A stretch of 64,000 bases of DNA from Bradyrhizobium erythrophlei (GTDB taxonomy: Bacteria; Pseudomonadota; Alphaproteobacteria; Rhizobiales; Xanthobacteraceae). The position numbers and the translations under genes were made by a program. Below, in pieces: positions 8,276-17,510 of the stretch (positions are counted from its first letter, which is position 1; each line of letters opens with the position of its first letter). The notes beneath the pieces are model-generated. The model was not told the origin of the DNA. It searched no databases and worked only from the letters and a program-made list of their open reading frames with translations. Location of the stretch: assembly GCF_900129505.1 (NCBI RefSeq), contig NZ_LT670818.1, positions 3,410,001-3,474,000 of the forward strand, read 5' to 3'.

Positions 8276-9235
8276 ATGAGCCAGTACCTTCTGCGTCGCC
8301 TGCTGATCGCCATTCCGAGCCTGCTCGGCATTTCGCTGGTTCTGTTCGTCGTCCTCTCGCTTGCGCCCGGTGATCCCTTCTCGGAACTGGCCACCAATCC
8401 GAACGTGCCGCCCGAAGTGCGCCTCGCGCTTCGGGCCAAGTTCGGGCTCGACGATCCGATCTATCTTCGCTACCTGCACTGGCTCGCCGCCATGGCGCAG
8501 GGCGACTGGGGCTTTTCCTTTGTCAGCCGGATGAACGTCGACACGCTGATCCTGCAGCGGCTGCCGACCACGCTGTATGTGATCGGTTCCTCGCAGCTGC
8601 TGGCGTTGCTGATCGCGATCCCGGTCGGCGTCTATGCCGCCACCAGGCCCTATTCGGTGTTCGACCAGGCCGCCAACACGCTCGCCTTCATCGGCTTTTC
8701 GCTGCCGACCTTCTTCACCGGCATCCTGTTCATCCTGATCTTTTCGGTCAAGCTGGACTGGCTGCCGTTCGTCTATACGACCGACATCAAGGCGACCGGC
8801 ATCGCCTGGTTTGGCGAACAGATCCGGCAGGCGATCATGCCGGTGATGGTGCTCGGCCTGTTCCAGGCGGCGTCGATGACGCGTTTCGTGCGCTCGGCCA
8901 TGCTGGACGTGATCCGCCTCGATTACGTCATCACCGCCCGTTCCAAGGGCCTCGGGCAGGCCAGGGTCATCGTCAGGCATGTGATGCGCAACGCGATGAT
9001 TCCGGTCGTCACGCTGATCGCGCTGCAGATCCCCGCGGTGTTCGGCGGCGCCATCGTCACCGAGCAGATCTTCCGCATTCCCGGCATCGGCTCGCTCTTG
9101 ATTTCCTCCATTCTCGCCAACGACACGCCGGTCGTGATGGCCGTGACCTTCGTCTTCGCTTGCCTCGTGGTGCTCTTCAACCTCATTGCGGACCTTCTGT
9201 ATGGCTGGCTTGACCCTCGCATCTCCCTCCGCTGA
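8276..9235 (+). CDS. ABC transporter permease, DppB/OppB type
   Basis: A 319-residue inner-membrane permease with the usual N-terminal MSQYLLRRLLIAIPSLLGIS segment and about six membrane spans. The EAA loop that contacts the ATPases reads ARSKGLGQARVIVRHVMRNA, followed by the conserved C-terminal pattern FRIPGIGSLLISSI. It starts 25 bases after the binding-protein stop. It overlaps the next permease by 35 bases, so the two are probably translationally coupled. Confidence 0.92.
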   Translation: MSQYLLRRLLIAIPSLLGISLVLFVVLSLAPGDPFSELATNPNVPPEVRLALRAKFGLDDPIYLRYLHWLAAMAQGDWGFSFVSRMNVDTLILQRLPTTLYVIGSSQLLALLIAIPVGVYAATRPYSVFDQAANTLAFIGFSLPTFFTGILFILIFSVKLDWLPFVYTTDIKATGIAWFGEQIRQAIMPVMVLGLFQAASMTRFVRSAMLDVIRLDYVITARSKGLGQARVIVRHVMRNAMIPVVTLIALQIPAVFGGAIVTEQIFRIPGIGSLLISSILANDTPVVMAVTFVFACLVVLFNLIADLLYGWLDPRISLR

Positions 9236-10118
9236 GCGGCGCACCTATTCGCCCTGGCGCGAGAGCTGGCGGCGTTATCGCCGCCACAAGCTCGCCGTGG
9301 TCAGCGCGATTCTGCTGCTTGTCCTGGTGTTGGCGGTGGTGTTCGGCCCCTTGCTGTGGCGCGTCTCCATCAACGACATCGATTTCAACGCGCGCCTCGA
9401 GGGGCCTTCGCTCGCCCATCCCTTCGGCACTGACGATCTGGGCCAGGATATCCTCGCCCGCATGATCTATGGCGGACGCATCTCGCTCGCCGTCGGCCTC
9501 GCCGCGATGATGGTCTCGGTGATCGTCGGCACGTTGATCGGCGCGCTCGCGGGCATGTCGCGCGGCGCGCTCGGTCATGCGCTGATGTGGCTCACCGACC
9601 TCTTCCTCTCGCTGCCGCAATTGCCGCTGCTGCTGCTGCTCATCTATCTGTTCCGCGACGGGCTCAAGGCCGTGTTCGGCCCCGAGGGCGGTATTTTCAT
9701 CCTCATCGTGGTGGTGATCGGTGGACTGCGCTGGATGCCGGTCGCCCGCCTTGTGCGCGCCCAGTTCCTCTCGCTGCGCGAAAAGGAGTTCGTCGAGGCC
9801 GCCCGCGCGCTCGGCGCCAGCCGCGCCCGGCAGGTGGTGCGCCATATCCTGCCCAACGCGCTCGGACCGGTGATCATTGCCGGCACCATCGATGTCGCCG
9901 CCGCCATCATCGCCGAATCGACGCTGTCCTTTCTCGGGCTCGGCTTTCCGCCGGATACGCCGACCTGGGGGCGGCTGCTCTACGACGCCAAGGACTATCT
10001 CGACATTGCCGCTCATTGGGCGTTGTTTCCGGGCGCAGCCATCTTCATCGCGGTCGTGGCCATCAATTTCATCGGCGACGGATTGCGCGACGCGCTCGAT
10101 GCGCGGCGGGTGATCTGA
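9201..10118 (+). CDS. ABC transporter permease, DppC/OppC type
   Basis: A 305-residue second permease subunit. After a short cytoplasmic N-terminus (SPWRESWRRYRRHKLAVVSA) come about six spans, the HPFGTDDLGQDILARMIYGG signature of DppC proteins, and the EAA loop (AARALGASRARQVVRHILPN). The start is ATG 9201, inside the dppB-type gene; a TTG at 9186 is an alternative. Its TGA shares a base with the ATG of the next gene (10118). Confidence 0.92.
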   Translation: MAGLTLASPSAERRTYSPWRESWRRYRRHKLAVVSAILLLVLVLAVVFGPLLWRVSINDIDFNARLEGPSLAHPFGTDDLGQDILARMIYGGRISLAVGLAAMMVSVIVGTLIGALAGMSRGALGHALMWLTDLFLSLPQLPLLLLLIYLFRDGLKAVFGPEGGIFILIVVVIGGLRWMPVARLVRAQFLSLREKEFVEAARALGASRARQVVRHILPNALGPVIIAGTIDVAAAIIAESTLSFLGLGFPPDTPTWGRLLYDAKDYLDIAAHWALFPGAAIFIAVVAINFIGDGLRDALDARRVI

Positions 10119-11095
10119 TGGCGCTGCTCGAAATCAGGGGCCTGAAGACCCACTTCGCGACCGACGACGGCATTGTTCAGGCGGTCGACGGCGTCGACAT
10201 CACGATCAACCGGGGCGAGACGCTCTGCGTGGTGGGGGAGTCCGGCTGCGGCAAGACCGTGACGGCGATGTCGATCCTGAAGCTGATCGCGATGCCGCCG
10301 GGCCGCATCGTCGAAGGCGAGATCATCTTCGAAGGCCGCGACCTCGTGCCCCTCACCAGCAACGATCTCGACGAGATCCGGGCCAAGGAGATCGGCTTCA
10401 TCTTCCAGGAGCCGATGACCTCGCTCAATCCGGTGCTCACGATCGGCGAGCAGATCGCGGAAAGCCTGCGCCGCCATGAGGGCCTGCCGCAGAAGCAGGC
10501 GCTGGCCCGCACGGTGGAGATGCTGAAGCTGGTGCAGATTCCCAATGCGGAAGCGCGCGTGCATGATTATCCGCACCAGTTCTCCGGCGGCATGCGCCAG
10601 CGCGTCATGATCGCGATGGCGCTGGCCTGCCAGCCCAAGCTCGTCATCGCCGACGAGCCCACCACCGCGCTCGACGTCACCATCCAGGCGCAGATCCTCG
10701 ATCTGTTGCAGGACATGAAGGAGCGCTTCGGCATGGCGGTGATGCTGATCACCCATGCCATGGGCGTGGTGGCGGAAACCGCGCAGCGCGTGGTGGTGAT
10801 GTATGCCGGCAAGGTGGTCGAGGAGGCCACCGTCGACCGGCTGTTCGAACATCCCAGCCACCCCTATACGCAGGGTCTGATCCGCTCCATTCCGCGCATC
10901 GACCTCGTCAGCGAGCGCAAAATCCGGCTGGAGGCGATCGCCGGTACCGTGCCGAGCCTGATCAATCCCGCCCCCGGTTGCCGGTTCGCGCCGCGCTGCC
11001 GCTATGTCATGGGCGTCTGCACCGAAAGCGAGCCGCGGTTGCGCGAGATCGCGCCGGGCCATCGCATGGCCTGCCATCTGGGAGCGGCGCCATGA
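10118..11095 (+). CDS. ABC transporter ATP-binding protein, DppD type
   Basis: A 325-residue ATPase. Walker A GESGCGKT is near residue 40, the Q-loop is in [13 protein letters not shown], signature SGGMRQR, and Walker [12 protein letters not shown]. The C-terminal oligopeptide-type extension carries four cysteines (CRFAPRC, VC, AC), the pattern that binds an Fe-S cluster in some Dpp ATPases. The switch-His motif reads THAMG rather than the more usual THDMG or THDLG; the His itself is kept. It pairs with the DppF-type ATPase, which begins inside its last codons. Confidence 0.92.
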   Translation: MALLEIRGLKTHFATDDGIVQAVDGVDITINRGETLCVVGESGCGKTVTAMSILKLIAMPPGRIVEGEIIFEGRDLVPLTSNDLDEIRAKEIGFIFQEPMTSLNPVLTIGEQIAESLRRHEGLPQKQALARTVEMLKLVQIPNAEARVHDYPHQFSGGMRQRVMIAMALACQPKLVIADEPTTALDVTIQAQILDLLQDMKERFGMAVMLITHAMGVVAETAQRVVVMYAGKVVEEATVDRLFEHPSHPYTQGLIRSIPRIDLVSERKIRLEAIAGTVPSLINPAPGCRFAPRCRYVMGVCTESEPRLREIAPGHRMACHLGAAP

Positions 11096-12120
11096 GCCTG
11101 CCTTTGACCAGCTTGCCTTTGACCAGCGAACCCCCAGCGAGCGAACCCTTGACGAGCGAACCGTTGCTGCGCGTTACCAATCTCAAGAAGCATTTTCCCA
11201 TCCTGGGCGGCCTGTTGTCGCGCCAGATCGGGAGCGTCTATGCGGTGGACGGTGTGTCGTTCGCGGTCAATCGCGGCGAGACGCTGGGACTGGTCGGTGA
11301 ATCCGGCTGCGGCAAGTCCACCACGGGCCGCTGCATCCTGCGCCTGATCGAGCCCAGCTCGGGCGAGGTCGCCTTTGACGGGCGGGACGTGCTCGGCCTC
11401 GGCGGCAACGACCTGCGCGTGCTGCGGCGCAAGATGCAGATCGTATTCCAGGACCCCTTTGCCTCGCTCAATCCGCGCATGACCGTGGGCGCGATCCTCG
11501 GTGAGGCGCTGACGATCCACAAGCTCGCCGCCTCGGCAGCCGACCGGGAGGAGCGCGTCGCGAGCCTGCTGGTCAAGGTCGGGCTGAAGGGCGAGCACAT
11601 GCGCCGCTACCCGCACGAATTTTCCGGCGGCCAGCGCCAGCGCATCGTGATCGCGCGCGCGCTCGCGGTCGAGCCGGAACTCATCGTCTGCGACGAGCCG
11701 GTTTCGGCGCTCGACGTGTCGATCCAGGCGCAGGTGATCAATCTGCTGGAAGATCTGCAGAGCGAATTGAACCTCACTTATCTGTTCGTCGCTCACGATC
11801 TCTCCGTGGTCGAGCATATCTCCGACCGCGTGGCGGTGATGTATCTCGGCCGCATCGTCGAACTGGCCAAAGCCAGCGATCTCTACCGCAATCCCCAGCA
11901 CCCCTATACCCAGGCGCTGTTGTCGGCCGTGCCGGTGCCGGATCCGAAGGTGAAGCGCAAGCGGATCCGCCTGCAAGGCGACGTGCCGAGTCCGATCAAC
12001 CCGCCGAAAGGCTGTCATTTTCATACCCGCTGCCCCATTGCCGAGCCGCGCTGCCAGCAAACCGCGCCCGAACTGAAGCAGGGCAGCGACGGGCATTTCG
12101 TCGCCTGTCACCTGGTGTAA
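11092..12120 (+). CDS. ABC transporter ATP-binding protein, DppF type
   Basis: A 342-residue ATPase overlapping the previous stop by four bases (ATGA). Walker [10 protein letters not shown], signature SGGQRQR, Walker [13 protein letters not shown], switch AHDLS, and a Cys-containing oligo_HPY C-terminus ([14 protein letters not shown]). The N-terminus is unusual: before the normal start of the fold ([12 protein letters not shown]) it has a tandem repeat of short LTS/SEP units coded by repeated DNA at about 11095-11165. It completes an importer of binding protein, two permeases and two ATPases for peptides or amides. Confidence 0.9.
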   Translation: MSLPLTSLPLTSEPPASEPLTSEPLLRVTNLKKHFPILGGLLSRQIGSVYAVDGVSFAVNRGETLGLVGESGCGKSTTGRCILRLIEPSSGEVAFDGRDVLGLGGNDLRVLRRKMQIVFQDPFASLNPRMTVGAILGEALTIHKLAASAADREERVASLLVKVGLKGEHMRRYPHEFSGGQRQRIVIARALAVEPELIVCDEPVSALDVSIQAQVINLLEDLQSELNLTYLFVAHDLSVVEHISDRVAVMYLGRIVELAKASDLYRNPQHPYTQALLSAVPVPDPKVKRKRIRLQGDVPSPINPPKGCHFHTRCPIAEPRCQQTAPELKQGSDGHFVACHLV

Positions 12121-12145
12121 GGCGGGCCCGAAGAAAGAGCGTCGG

Positions 12146-13057
12146 TCACGGAGTCGGGCGCCTGCCCATGGCGCCGACTTGCTGATCGGCAACGACCGTC
12201 CGCAATTGAACGCTTCGGACCGCCCGGCAAATCTTTTCGAACGCCCGCGCTTCGATCTGCCGCACGCGCTCCCGCGAGATGCCAAGCTCTGATGCCAGGG
12301 CTTCCATTGGAATGGGATTCTCGGCCAGCTGACGCAACTCGAAGACGTATCGCTCCCGATCGCGGAGGGTCCTCAATGCGTCGCGCAGAGTCTTGCGGCG
12401 ATATTCATGCTCGTCGTTCTCCGCGAGCACCCTTTCCTGATCGGGCGTCTCGTCCGGTAGGCGATCCTGCCACTCACCGGTCCGGTCCTCTTCCTGGGCC
12501 GTGGCGTTCAGGGACATGTCGCGTTCAAGACGCTGGTTCATGTAAACGACTTCGTGCTCCTTGACGCCAAGATGACCCGCGATGAGCTTGACCAGGTCGG
12601 GGGTCATGTCGCCGTCCCGGTCAGCGGCGACCCGGTTCTTCATCTGCCGCAACTTGAAGAAGAGCGTACGCTGGCTTCTCGTCTTGCCGATCTTGACCAG
12701 CGACCACGACCGCAGGATGTAGTCTCGGATCGCTGCCTTGATCCACCAGATTGCGTAGGTTGAAAATCTGAAGCCTTTCTCCGGATCGAAGCGATGGCCG
12801 GCCTGTATCAGCCCGATATTGCCCTCGGAAATCAGGTCGGAGAGCGGAAGCCCATAGCCACGATAGGTATGCGCGATGCTCACGACCAGTCGCAGATGAC
12901 TGGTGAGAAGTTTGTGCAAGGCCCGGCCGTCGGCATTCTCGCGCCAGCTCCTCGCCGACACGCACTCCTCCTCTGCTTCGAGCAGCGGAAATCTTCTGAT
13001 TTGCCTCAAGTAACGGCCAATGTTGGCCGTGGAATATCCATCGAACATCACGTTCAT
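12146..13057 (-). CDS. rpoH: RNA polymerase sigma factor RpoH (sigma-32 family)
   Basis: A 303-residue group 3-type sigma-70 factor. Region 2 motifs include DLISEGNIGLIQAGHRFDP and FSTYAIWWIKAAIRDYILRS. The RpoH box (QRTLFFKLR, about residues 129-137), diagnostic of heat-shock sigma factors, is present. Region 4.2 helix-turn-helix: LGISRERVRQIEARAFEKI. It directs transcription of heat-shock type genes. The start is ATG 13057 (MNVMFDGY); a TTG at 13099 would add 14 residues. Alphaproteobacteria often have several rpoH copies, so this may be an accessory one. No clear promoter was identified in the 299-base upstream gap. Confidence 0.88.
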   Translation of the reverse strand: MNVMFDGYSTANIGRYLRQIRRFPLLEAEEECVSARSWRENADGRALHKLLTSHLRLVVSIAHTYRGYGLPLSDLISEGNIGLIQAGHRFDPEKGFRFSTYAIWWIKAAIRDYILRSWSLVKIGKTRSQRTLFFKLRQMKNRVAADRDGDMTPDLVKLIAGHLGVKEHEVVYMNQRLERDMSLNATAQEEDRTGEWQDRLPDETPDQERVLAENDEHEYRRKTLRDALRTLRDRERYVFELRQLAENPIPMEALASELGISRERVRQIEARAFEKICRAVRSVQLRTVVADQQVGAMGRRPTP

Positions 13058-13315
13058 CTCTTGCGGGTTACTCAAGAACTGCCGCCGCACGGCGACCAAC
13101 TCTCGCCTGTCTCGTTCAATGCTGCCGAAGCATGTGCGCTATCTATCGATTTCGGGCGGTACATAGTCCCGCTTATTGCCTGTTGCGACACTCACGACCG
13201 GCAGGCGCCCACATTCTCGTGCGAAGCTGCAACACACCTCATTCACGCAACGTTGAATTGGCGTGAAGAAAGATTGCCTTTGATCGACCGACGCCGGTCC
13301 GCATCTCCCTTGAGG

Positions 13316-13342
13316 AAGCCCGGATAGCCAGGCTCTTTTTTC
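13316..13342 (+). terminator. Hairpin with T-run upstream of a small secreted protein gene
   Basis: AGCCCGG at 13317-13323 pairs with CCAGGCT at 13328-13334 (one mismatch, 4-base loop) and is followed by a run of six T. It looks like an intrinsic terminator, but there is no annotated plus-strand gene upstream between rpoH and here, and it lies only a few bases before the ribosome site of the gene at 13357. It may end a short unannotated transcript or act as a leader attenuator. Confidence 0.4.
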
Positions 13343-13356
13343 AATGGAGGGACCCA

Positions 13357-13590
13357 ATGACTGGCCTCAAACTCTTGTCGGTTGGAATGATTGTTGCGGC
13401 CGCGCTTGCATCCCCCGTTACAGCCCGCGAACGCCATTCCGCTTCGCGCAGCATCGCCGATAATGCCTATGCCGCGGCGCCGGGCGCGGCTGCTGTCGAC
13501 AAGCGTGGCTGTGATCGGGCCCCGCGCATCGGCGCATACGCCACGCAGCCCTGGCACAAACCGCCGTGCGAGCCCTCTCAGGGCTATTGA
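13357..13590 (+). CDS. Small secreted protein, unknown function
   Basis: A 77-residue protein preceded by a strong ribosome site (GGAGGG). Residues 1-23 form a Sec-type signal peptide (MTGLKLLSVGMIVAAALA, cleavage probably after VTA). The mature part is about 54 residues with two cysteines (KRGCDRAP and KPPCEPSQGY) and ends in Tyr. I do not recognise a family. A second small secreted gene follows on the same strand at 13760. Confidence 0.6.
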   Translation: MTGLKLLSVGMIVAAALASPVTARERHSASRSIADNAYAAAPGAAAVDKRGCDRAPRIGAYATQPWHKPPCEPSQGY

Positions 13591-13759
13591 CCGGTTCCGC
13601 CCTTCGCATTGGGCCGGCTGTTCGCCGGCGTCCGGAAAGCGGATTGAGATCGGGATGTATAGAGCTATGCGACTGGCGAGAGCGAAGTGGAAGATGTCGG
13701 GCCGGATGCACTTTAGCAGCCTGACTTCTTGCACTTGCTATCAATGAAAGGAGAAACAG

Positions 13760-14062
13760 ATGAAAGCATGGAAAGCGTTCGCAATTGCAAGCCTGGCGGC
13801 TTTGGTGAGCTCCTCGGCGCTCGCTCAGGAGATGGGAGGCGCGATGGGACCAGGCTCCGACTTCGGCTATGAGCCTGGGCCCGGTCCAAGCTATTACGGT
13901 CGCACCTATCCCAACGATGTGTTCAGCGCGGCCCGGGATGCTGCTGCCGGGTCGTATGCCAGAATGGATAGGCCTGGCAATTCCTGTGCGCAGCGCCACC
14001 CTTCTTACGATCCGCGGTCGGGCACGTTCCTGACGTATGATGGACGCCGCGTCCCCTGCTGA
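13760..14062 (+). CDS. BA14K-like small secreted protein
   Basis: A 100-residue protein with a strong AAAGGAG site, a signal peptide (MKAWKAFAIASLAALVSSSA, cleavage after ALA near residue 22) and a Gly/Pro/Tyr-rich middle. The C-terminus CAQRHPSYDPRSGTFLTYDG then RRVPC matches the pattern of the BA14K family, a Brucella antigen with proposed lectin activity common in Rhizobiales. Two cysteines could form a disulfide in the periplasm. The family call rests on the C-terminal motif only. Confidence 0.7.
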   Translation: MKAWKAFAIASLAALVSSSALAQEMGGAMGPGSDFGYEPGPGPSYYGRTYPNDVFSAARDAAAGSYARMDRPGNSCAQRHPSYDPRSGTFLTYDGRRVPC

Positions 14063-14077
14063 TACGACCGCCCAAGC

Positions 14078-14101
14078 CGGCAGCCCCAAGCGGAGCTGCC
14101 G
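14078..14101 (+). terminator. Stem-loop after the BA14K-like gene
   Basis: CGGCAGC at 14078-14084 pairs with GCTGCCG at 14095-14101 over a 10-base loop, 15 bases after the stop codon. No T-run follows, so it may be a 3' processing or weak termination structure. Confidence 0.4.
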
Positions 14102-14195
14102 TTGCTGCTCAAACGTGGACGACTGCAACGCGAACTTCTTCTGGTTCGTTTGCCGTTTGGCTGATGGCGCGTCTGCCACGACGCCTCTCGATCCA

Positions 14196-15671
14196 TCAGC
14201 CACTGGTCACGTGCACCCTCGGCTTCCGTCCGGCGTTCCATCGGCCGCCGACCGCCCGCTCGATCTGGGCCGCGAGCTGAAGCAGCAGCCCGTCATTGGC
14301 CTGGCTGGCCTGGGCCTGGATGCCGAGCGGCAAGCCATGCTCATGTTCCGCCAGCGGCAGTGAGATCGCGGGAATCCCGCACAGATTGGCGAGCGGCGTG
14401 AAGGCGAAATTGCGCCACAGATTGCCGAACCAGTCCAGCACCGACGGATTGTCCGAGATCGTCAGATATTCTGTCGTGCCGATTTTCGGCGTCGGCAGCG
14501 CCGTGATCGGCGTCAGGATGATATCCCATTCCTCGAAGAACGCCCCGAAGCCGCGGGATGTGGTGTTGAAGACCGCCTGCATGCGTGCCCGCTCGGCGAA
14601 CGAGATGTGCCGGCCCGCTTCCCAGATCCGGATGTTGACGGGCTCGACGAGATCCGCGGGCGGCCGGTCCAGCCCGGCTGCTGCGAGCATGTTGCCGATC
14701 ACGACCGCAAAATTGCTGATGTAGCAGGTGGTCTGGGCGTCGAAGGCGGCGCGATAGTCGATCGCGGGCAGCGCGAAATCGACGTGGTGGCCGAGGCCTT
14801 CGAGGAAACGGCCGGTTCGTTCGAGCTCGGATGCGATCTGCGGCGTCGCCCGATAATCGCCCCATTGCTGCGAGAGCGCGATTCGAAGCGGTGCCGGATC
14901 GCGCTTGATCATGTCCAAATAAGGCTCCTGCGCGGTCCAGAACGGCATGAACTCGCCGGGCGCGGGACCCCGGCACGCATCCACAAAGGCCGCGGTATCG
15001 CGTACCGACCGCGACTGGCAGCCCTGGATCGATACCAGTCCCGTCAAATCCGACGCATGCGGCGCGAGCGAGAACACCCCCCGTGAAACCTTGAGACCGA
15101 TGTTTCCGTTGACGCCGGCCGGAATGCGGATCGAACCTCCGCCGTCGGTGGCATGTGCGATGGGTACAACGCCCGCCGCGACCATGGCGGCGCTGCCGGC
15201 CGATGATCCGCAGGTCGTGTAGTCGGTGTTCCAGGGATTGCGGGTCACGTAGACGGCGGGATTTTCCGCCGAACTGCAAACGCCGAACTCCGGCGTGGTG
15301 GTTCGTCCGATGAGGTTGAGCCCCGCCTGGCGCATCTTCGCCGTCAGGAAGGTATCGGCGCCGGGGCGATTGCCGCGCATCAGGCGCGAGCCCATTTCCT
15401 GCAAGCGCCCCTTCATCGTCGGGCCCAGATCCTTCATCAGGAACGGCAGACCGGCGAAGGGCCCCGCGAGATCGGCGCCGTCCCTGCCGGGATCGACGAT
15501 CGCGTCCTCAAAGACCTCGACCACGGCCGACAGCGCCGGATTGAGCCTGGCGATGCCCGCTTCCGCCTGACTTGCCAATTCCCTTGCCGTCAGCTCGCCC
15601 TTCCTGACGCGCGCGGCCAGCGCCACTCCGTCGTGCTGCGCCCATTCGTTCCAGCTCATCGGCAAAGTCAT
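14196..15671 (-). CDS. Amidase signature family protein
   Basis: A 491-residue amidase. The Ser-cisSer-Lys triad is visible: Lys80 (FLMKD), the cis-Ser in CGSSAGS (residues 154-160) and the nucleophile Ser180 in TDGGGSIRIPAG. Length and motifs fit enantioselective or 6-aminohexanoate-cyclic-dimer type amidases that hydrolyse carboxamides in the cytosol. Start ATG 15671 has GGAGGAAACG upstream. It is not in an operon; the neighbouring TMEM175 gene on the same strand is 137 bases upstream. The substrate is unknown. Confidence 0.88.
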   Translation of the reverse strand: MTLPMSWNEWAQHDGVALAARVRKGELTARELASQAEAGIARLNPALSAVVEVFEDAIVDPGRDGADLAGPFAGLPFLMKDLGPTMKGRLQEMGSRLMRGNRPGADTFLTAKMRQAGLNLIGRTTTPEFGVCSSAENPAVYVTRNPWNTDYTTCGSSAGSAAMVAAGVVPIAHATDGGGSIRIPAGVNGNIGLKVSRGVFSLAPHASDLTGLVSIQGCQSRSVRDTAAFVDACRGPAPGEFMPFWTAQEPYLDMIKRDPAPLRIALSQQWGDYRATPQIASELERTGRFLEGLGHHVDFALPAIDYRAAFDAQTTCYISNFAVVIGNMLAAAGLDRPPADLVEPVNIRIWEAGRHISFAERARMQAVFNTTSRGFGAFFEEWDIILTPITALPTPKIGTTEYLTISDNPSVLDWFGNLWRNFAFTPLANLCGIPAISLPLAEHEHGLPLGIQAQASQANDGLLLQLAAQIERAVGGRWNAGRKPRVHVTSG

Positions 15672-15808
15672 GCGATCCGTTTCCTCCAGTGCGGCAGCGA
15701 CCGACCTTAGTTTCGCACCGTGGCAAGTCAATCGATCGAGCATGCAAGAGAGACCGAACTCGAGCGGTGCACGCCATCAGGCGGCAGCCGCAAGGCCGGA
15801 AGGATTTG

Positions 15809-16393
15809 TTACTTCTCGGTTCCCGGCGCTTCAGGCTTCAGGTAGACGATCAGGCAACAACAACACATGCCAAGCCCCACCAGCGGATATTTCAGGGCAA
15901 CGATCGCGGCCGCCGCGAAAATAACCAGCGTGATGATCGAGCGAAAGCGCATGATCCTGCGCTCCTTCGGCGCGACGTCCTTGACTGGGTCTCGTCCAAC
16001 AAGTTCCCAGATCAAGGCGACGTAGGTCGCGTTTACGAGGAAGAAGACTGCGGCATAGAACGCCACCGGCTGTGGCGCCAACTTGCTTACCGCCATCCAG
16101 GCGGTGGAAAGGGGAAGCAGCGACACCGAAAACAGATGGGCGAAATTGAACCACATGAGACGAGGCGTGGCCTCCGTGGCATAGCGCATGAGATGGTGGT
16201 GATTGGCCCAGACGATGGCGATGAAGAGATAGCTGACCGCGTAGCTGAGCCACGTCGGCCAGAGCGACAGCAGCGCTTTGAAGGTCGGGAGTTCGGGCGG
16301 GCGCAGCTCCAGAACCAGCACCGTTATCAGGACGGCGAATACGCCGTCGGAGAACGCGCTCAGACGTTCCGGACTTCTTCTCAGGTGTGGCAC
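15809..16393 (-). CDS. TMEM175-family (DUF1211) channel-like membrane protein
   Basis: A protein of 194 residues from the GTG at 16393, with the FSDGVFAV motif near residues 14-21, the WANHHHLM segment and about six membrane spans, as in bacterial TMEM175 potassium channels. The canonical FSD motif of the first helix is intact. The start is uncertain: GTG 16393 has a good AGGGG site 8 bases upstream, while ATG 16429 would add 12 residues encoded inside a dispersed repeat (16388-16451). Function as a cation channel in the inner membrane is inferred from the family. Confidence 0.8.
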   Translation of the reverse strand: MPHLRRSPERLSAFSDGVFAVLITVLVLELRPPELPTFKALLSLWPTWLSYAVSYLFIAIVWANHHHLMRYATEATPRLMWFNFAHLFSVSLLPLSTAWMAVSKLAPQPVAFYAAVFFLVNATYVALIWELVGRDPVKDVAPKERRIMRFRSIITLVIFAAAAIVALKYPLVGLGMCCCCLIVYLKPEAPGTEK

Positions 16394-16451
16394 GGCGGTC
16401 ACCCCTTTTTCACGTAGAGAACGATTCAACGTCCGCCCGAACTTCGGGTTC
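16388..16451. repeat. 64-bp dispersed repeat, copy 1
   Basis: This segment matches 19015-19078 at 58 of 64 positions with no gaps. Both share CACGTAGAGAAC and CCGAACTTCGGGTTC. In copy 1 the minus strand supplies the leader and ribosome site (AAAAAGGGGTGA) of the TMEM175 gene. A GACGGC-TCT-GCCGTC hairpin (16452-16466) follows. A weaker relative of the right end may be at about 20876-20902. Confidence 0.8.
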
Positions 16452-16572
16452 GACGGCTCTGCCGTCAGAACGGCCTTGCCTCGATTTGCCGACCAACCTC
16501 ACCTGGTTTCTCTTCGCCACGAGTCGCCAGGACGATGGCTCCGAGCGCGCGCGAGGCAGCGCTGCGAGGGGA

Positions 16573-17424
16573 TCATTTCAGAAAATCGCGAATGCTCTCG
16601 GCGATCTCGCGGGCATGCGTTTCCAGGGCGAAATGGCCCGTGTCGAAGAGGCGGACAACCGCACGCGGGTTATCCCGCTTGAACGCCTCGGCGCCGGCCG
16701 GCACGAAGAACGGGTCGTTCTTGCCCCACGCCGCCAGTAGCGGCGGCTTGTGGGTACGAAAATATTGCTGGAATGACGGATAGAGGGCGACGTTGCTCTT
16801 GTAGTCGCCGAACAGGTCGAGCTGTGCCTCATCCGCGCCGGGACGGGCCAGATAAAAGTTGTCGAGTTTCTGGCCATCCGGCGACACCATCGTCGGGTCG
16901 GGTACGCCGTGCGTGTACTGCCAGCGGGTCGTCTCCGGCGCGAGGAAGGCGCGGAGCGCCTTGCGGTTCGCCTCCGACGGGTCTTGCCAGTAGGCCTTGA
17001 TTGGACTCCAGCCCTCGCTGAGGCCTTCCTCATAGGCATTGCCGTTCTGCGAGATGATGGCGGTTATCCGCTCGGGATGGCGGACGGCGAGTCGGAAGCC
17101 CGTCGGCGCGCCGTAGTCGAAGACGTACACTGCAAACCGGTCGAGGCCGATGACTTCGGTAAAGCCGTCGATCACGCGAGCGATGTTGTCGAACGTGTAA
17201 CCGAATTTGTCTCGCGGCGGCATATCGGACTGACCGAACCCGGGAAGGTCCGGCGCGACGATGTGAAACCTGTCGGCCAGCAGCGGGATCAGGTCACGGA
17301 ACATGTGGCCAGCGCTCGGGAAGCCGTGCAGCAGCAGCAGCTTCGGCGAAGCGCTCGACCCCGCCTCGCGATAGAAAACCTTGAAGCCGTCGACTTCGGC
17401 CGTGCGATACTTGATGGATGCCAT
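16573..17424 (-). CDS. Alpha/beta hydrolase, epoxide hydrolase/haloalkane dehalogenase type
   Basis: A 283-residue hydrolase with the HGFP oxyanion motif (33-36), PDLPGFGQS, and an Asp nucleophile in VFDYGAP (Asp103), which points to epoxide hydrolase or dehalogenase chemistry rather than serine esterase. A cap domain lies at about 130-215 and the base His is in DTGHFALE. AGGAGGA precedes ATG 17424. It is 86 bases downstream of the second hydrolase gene (17511-18206), same strand, and both may be under the divergent CGNR regulator at 18345. Substrate unknown. Confidence 0.85.
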   Translation of the reverse strand: MASIKYRTAEVDGFKVFYREAGSSASPKLLLLHGFPSAGHMFRDLIPLLADRFHIVAPDLPGFGQSDMPPRDKFGYTFDNIARVIDGFTEVIGLDRFAVYVFDYGAPTGFRLAVRHPERITAIISQNGNAYEEGLSEGWSPIKAYWQDPSEANRKALRAFLAPETTRWQYTHGVPDPTMVSPDGQKLDNFYLARPGADEAQLDLFGDYKSNVALYPSFQQYFRTHKPPLLAAWGKNDPFFVPAGAEAFKRDNPRAVVRLFDTGHFALETHAREIAESIRDFLK

Positions 17425-17510
17425 CCATTCCTCCTGTTCTTGTGATCATGGATAAAAAAGGTCAGCGCGTGAGCAACGATCACCCGCCAGGTGCGGGAGC
17501 AGGGGCTTGT

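Noticed and set aside
6616..8439. 607-codon minus-strand frame opposite the ABC binding-protein gene
   Set aside because: It mirrors the codon pattern of the real gene and shows no family motif.
11002..12285. 427-codon minus-strand frame opposite the DppF-type ATPase
   Set aside because: Antisense shadow; the plus strand has complete ABC motifs.
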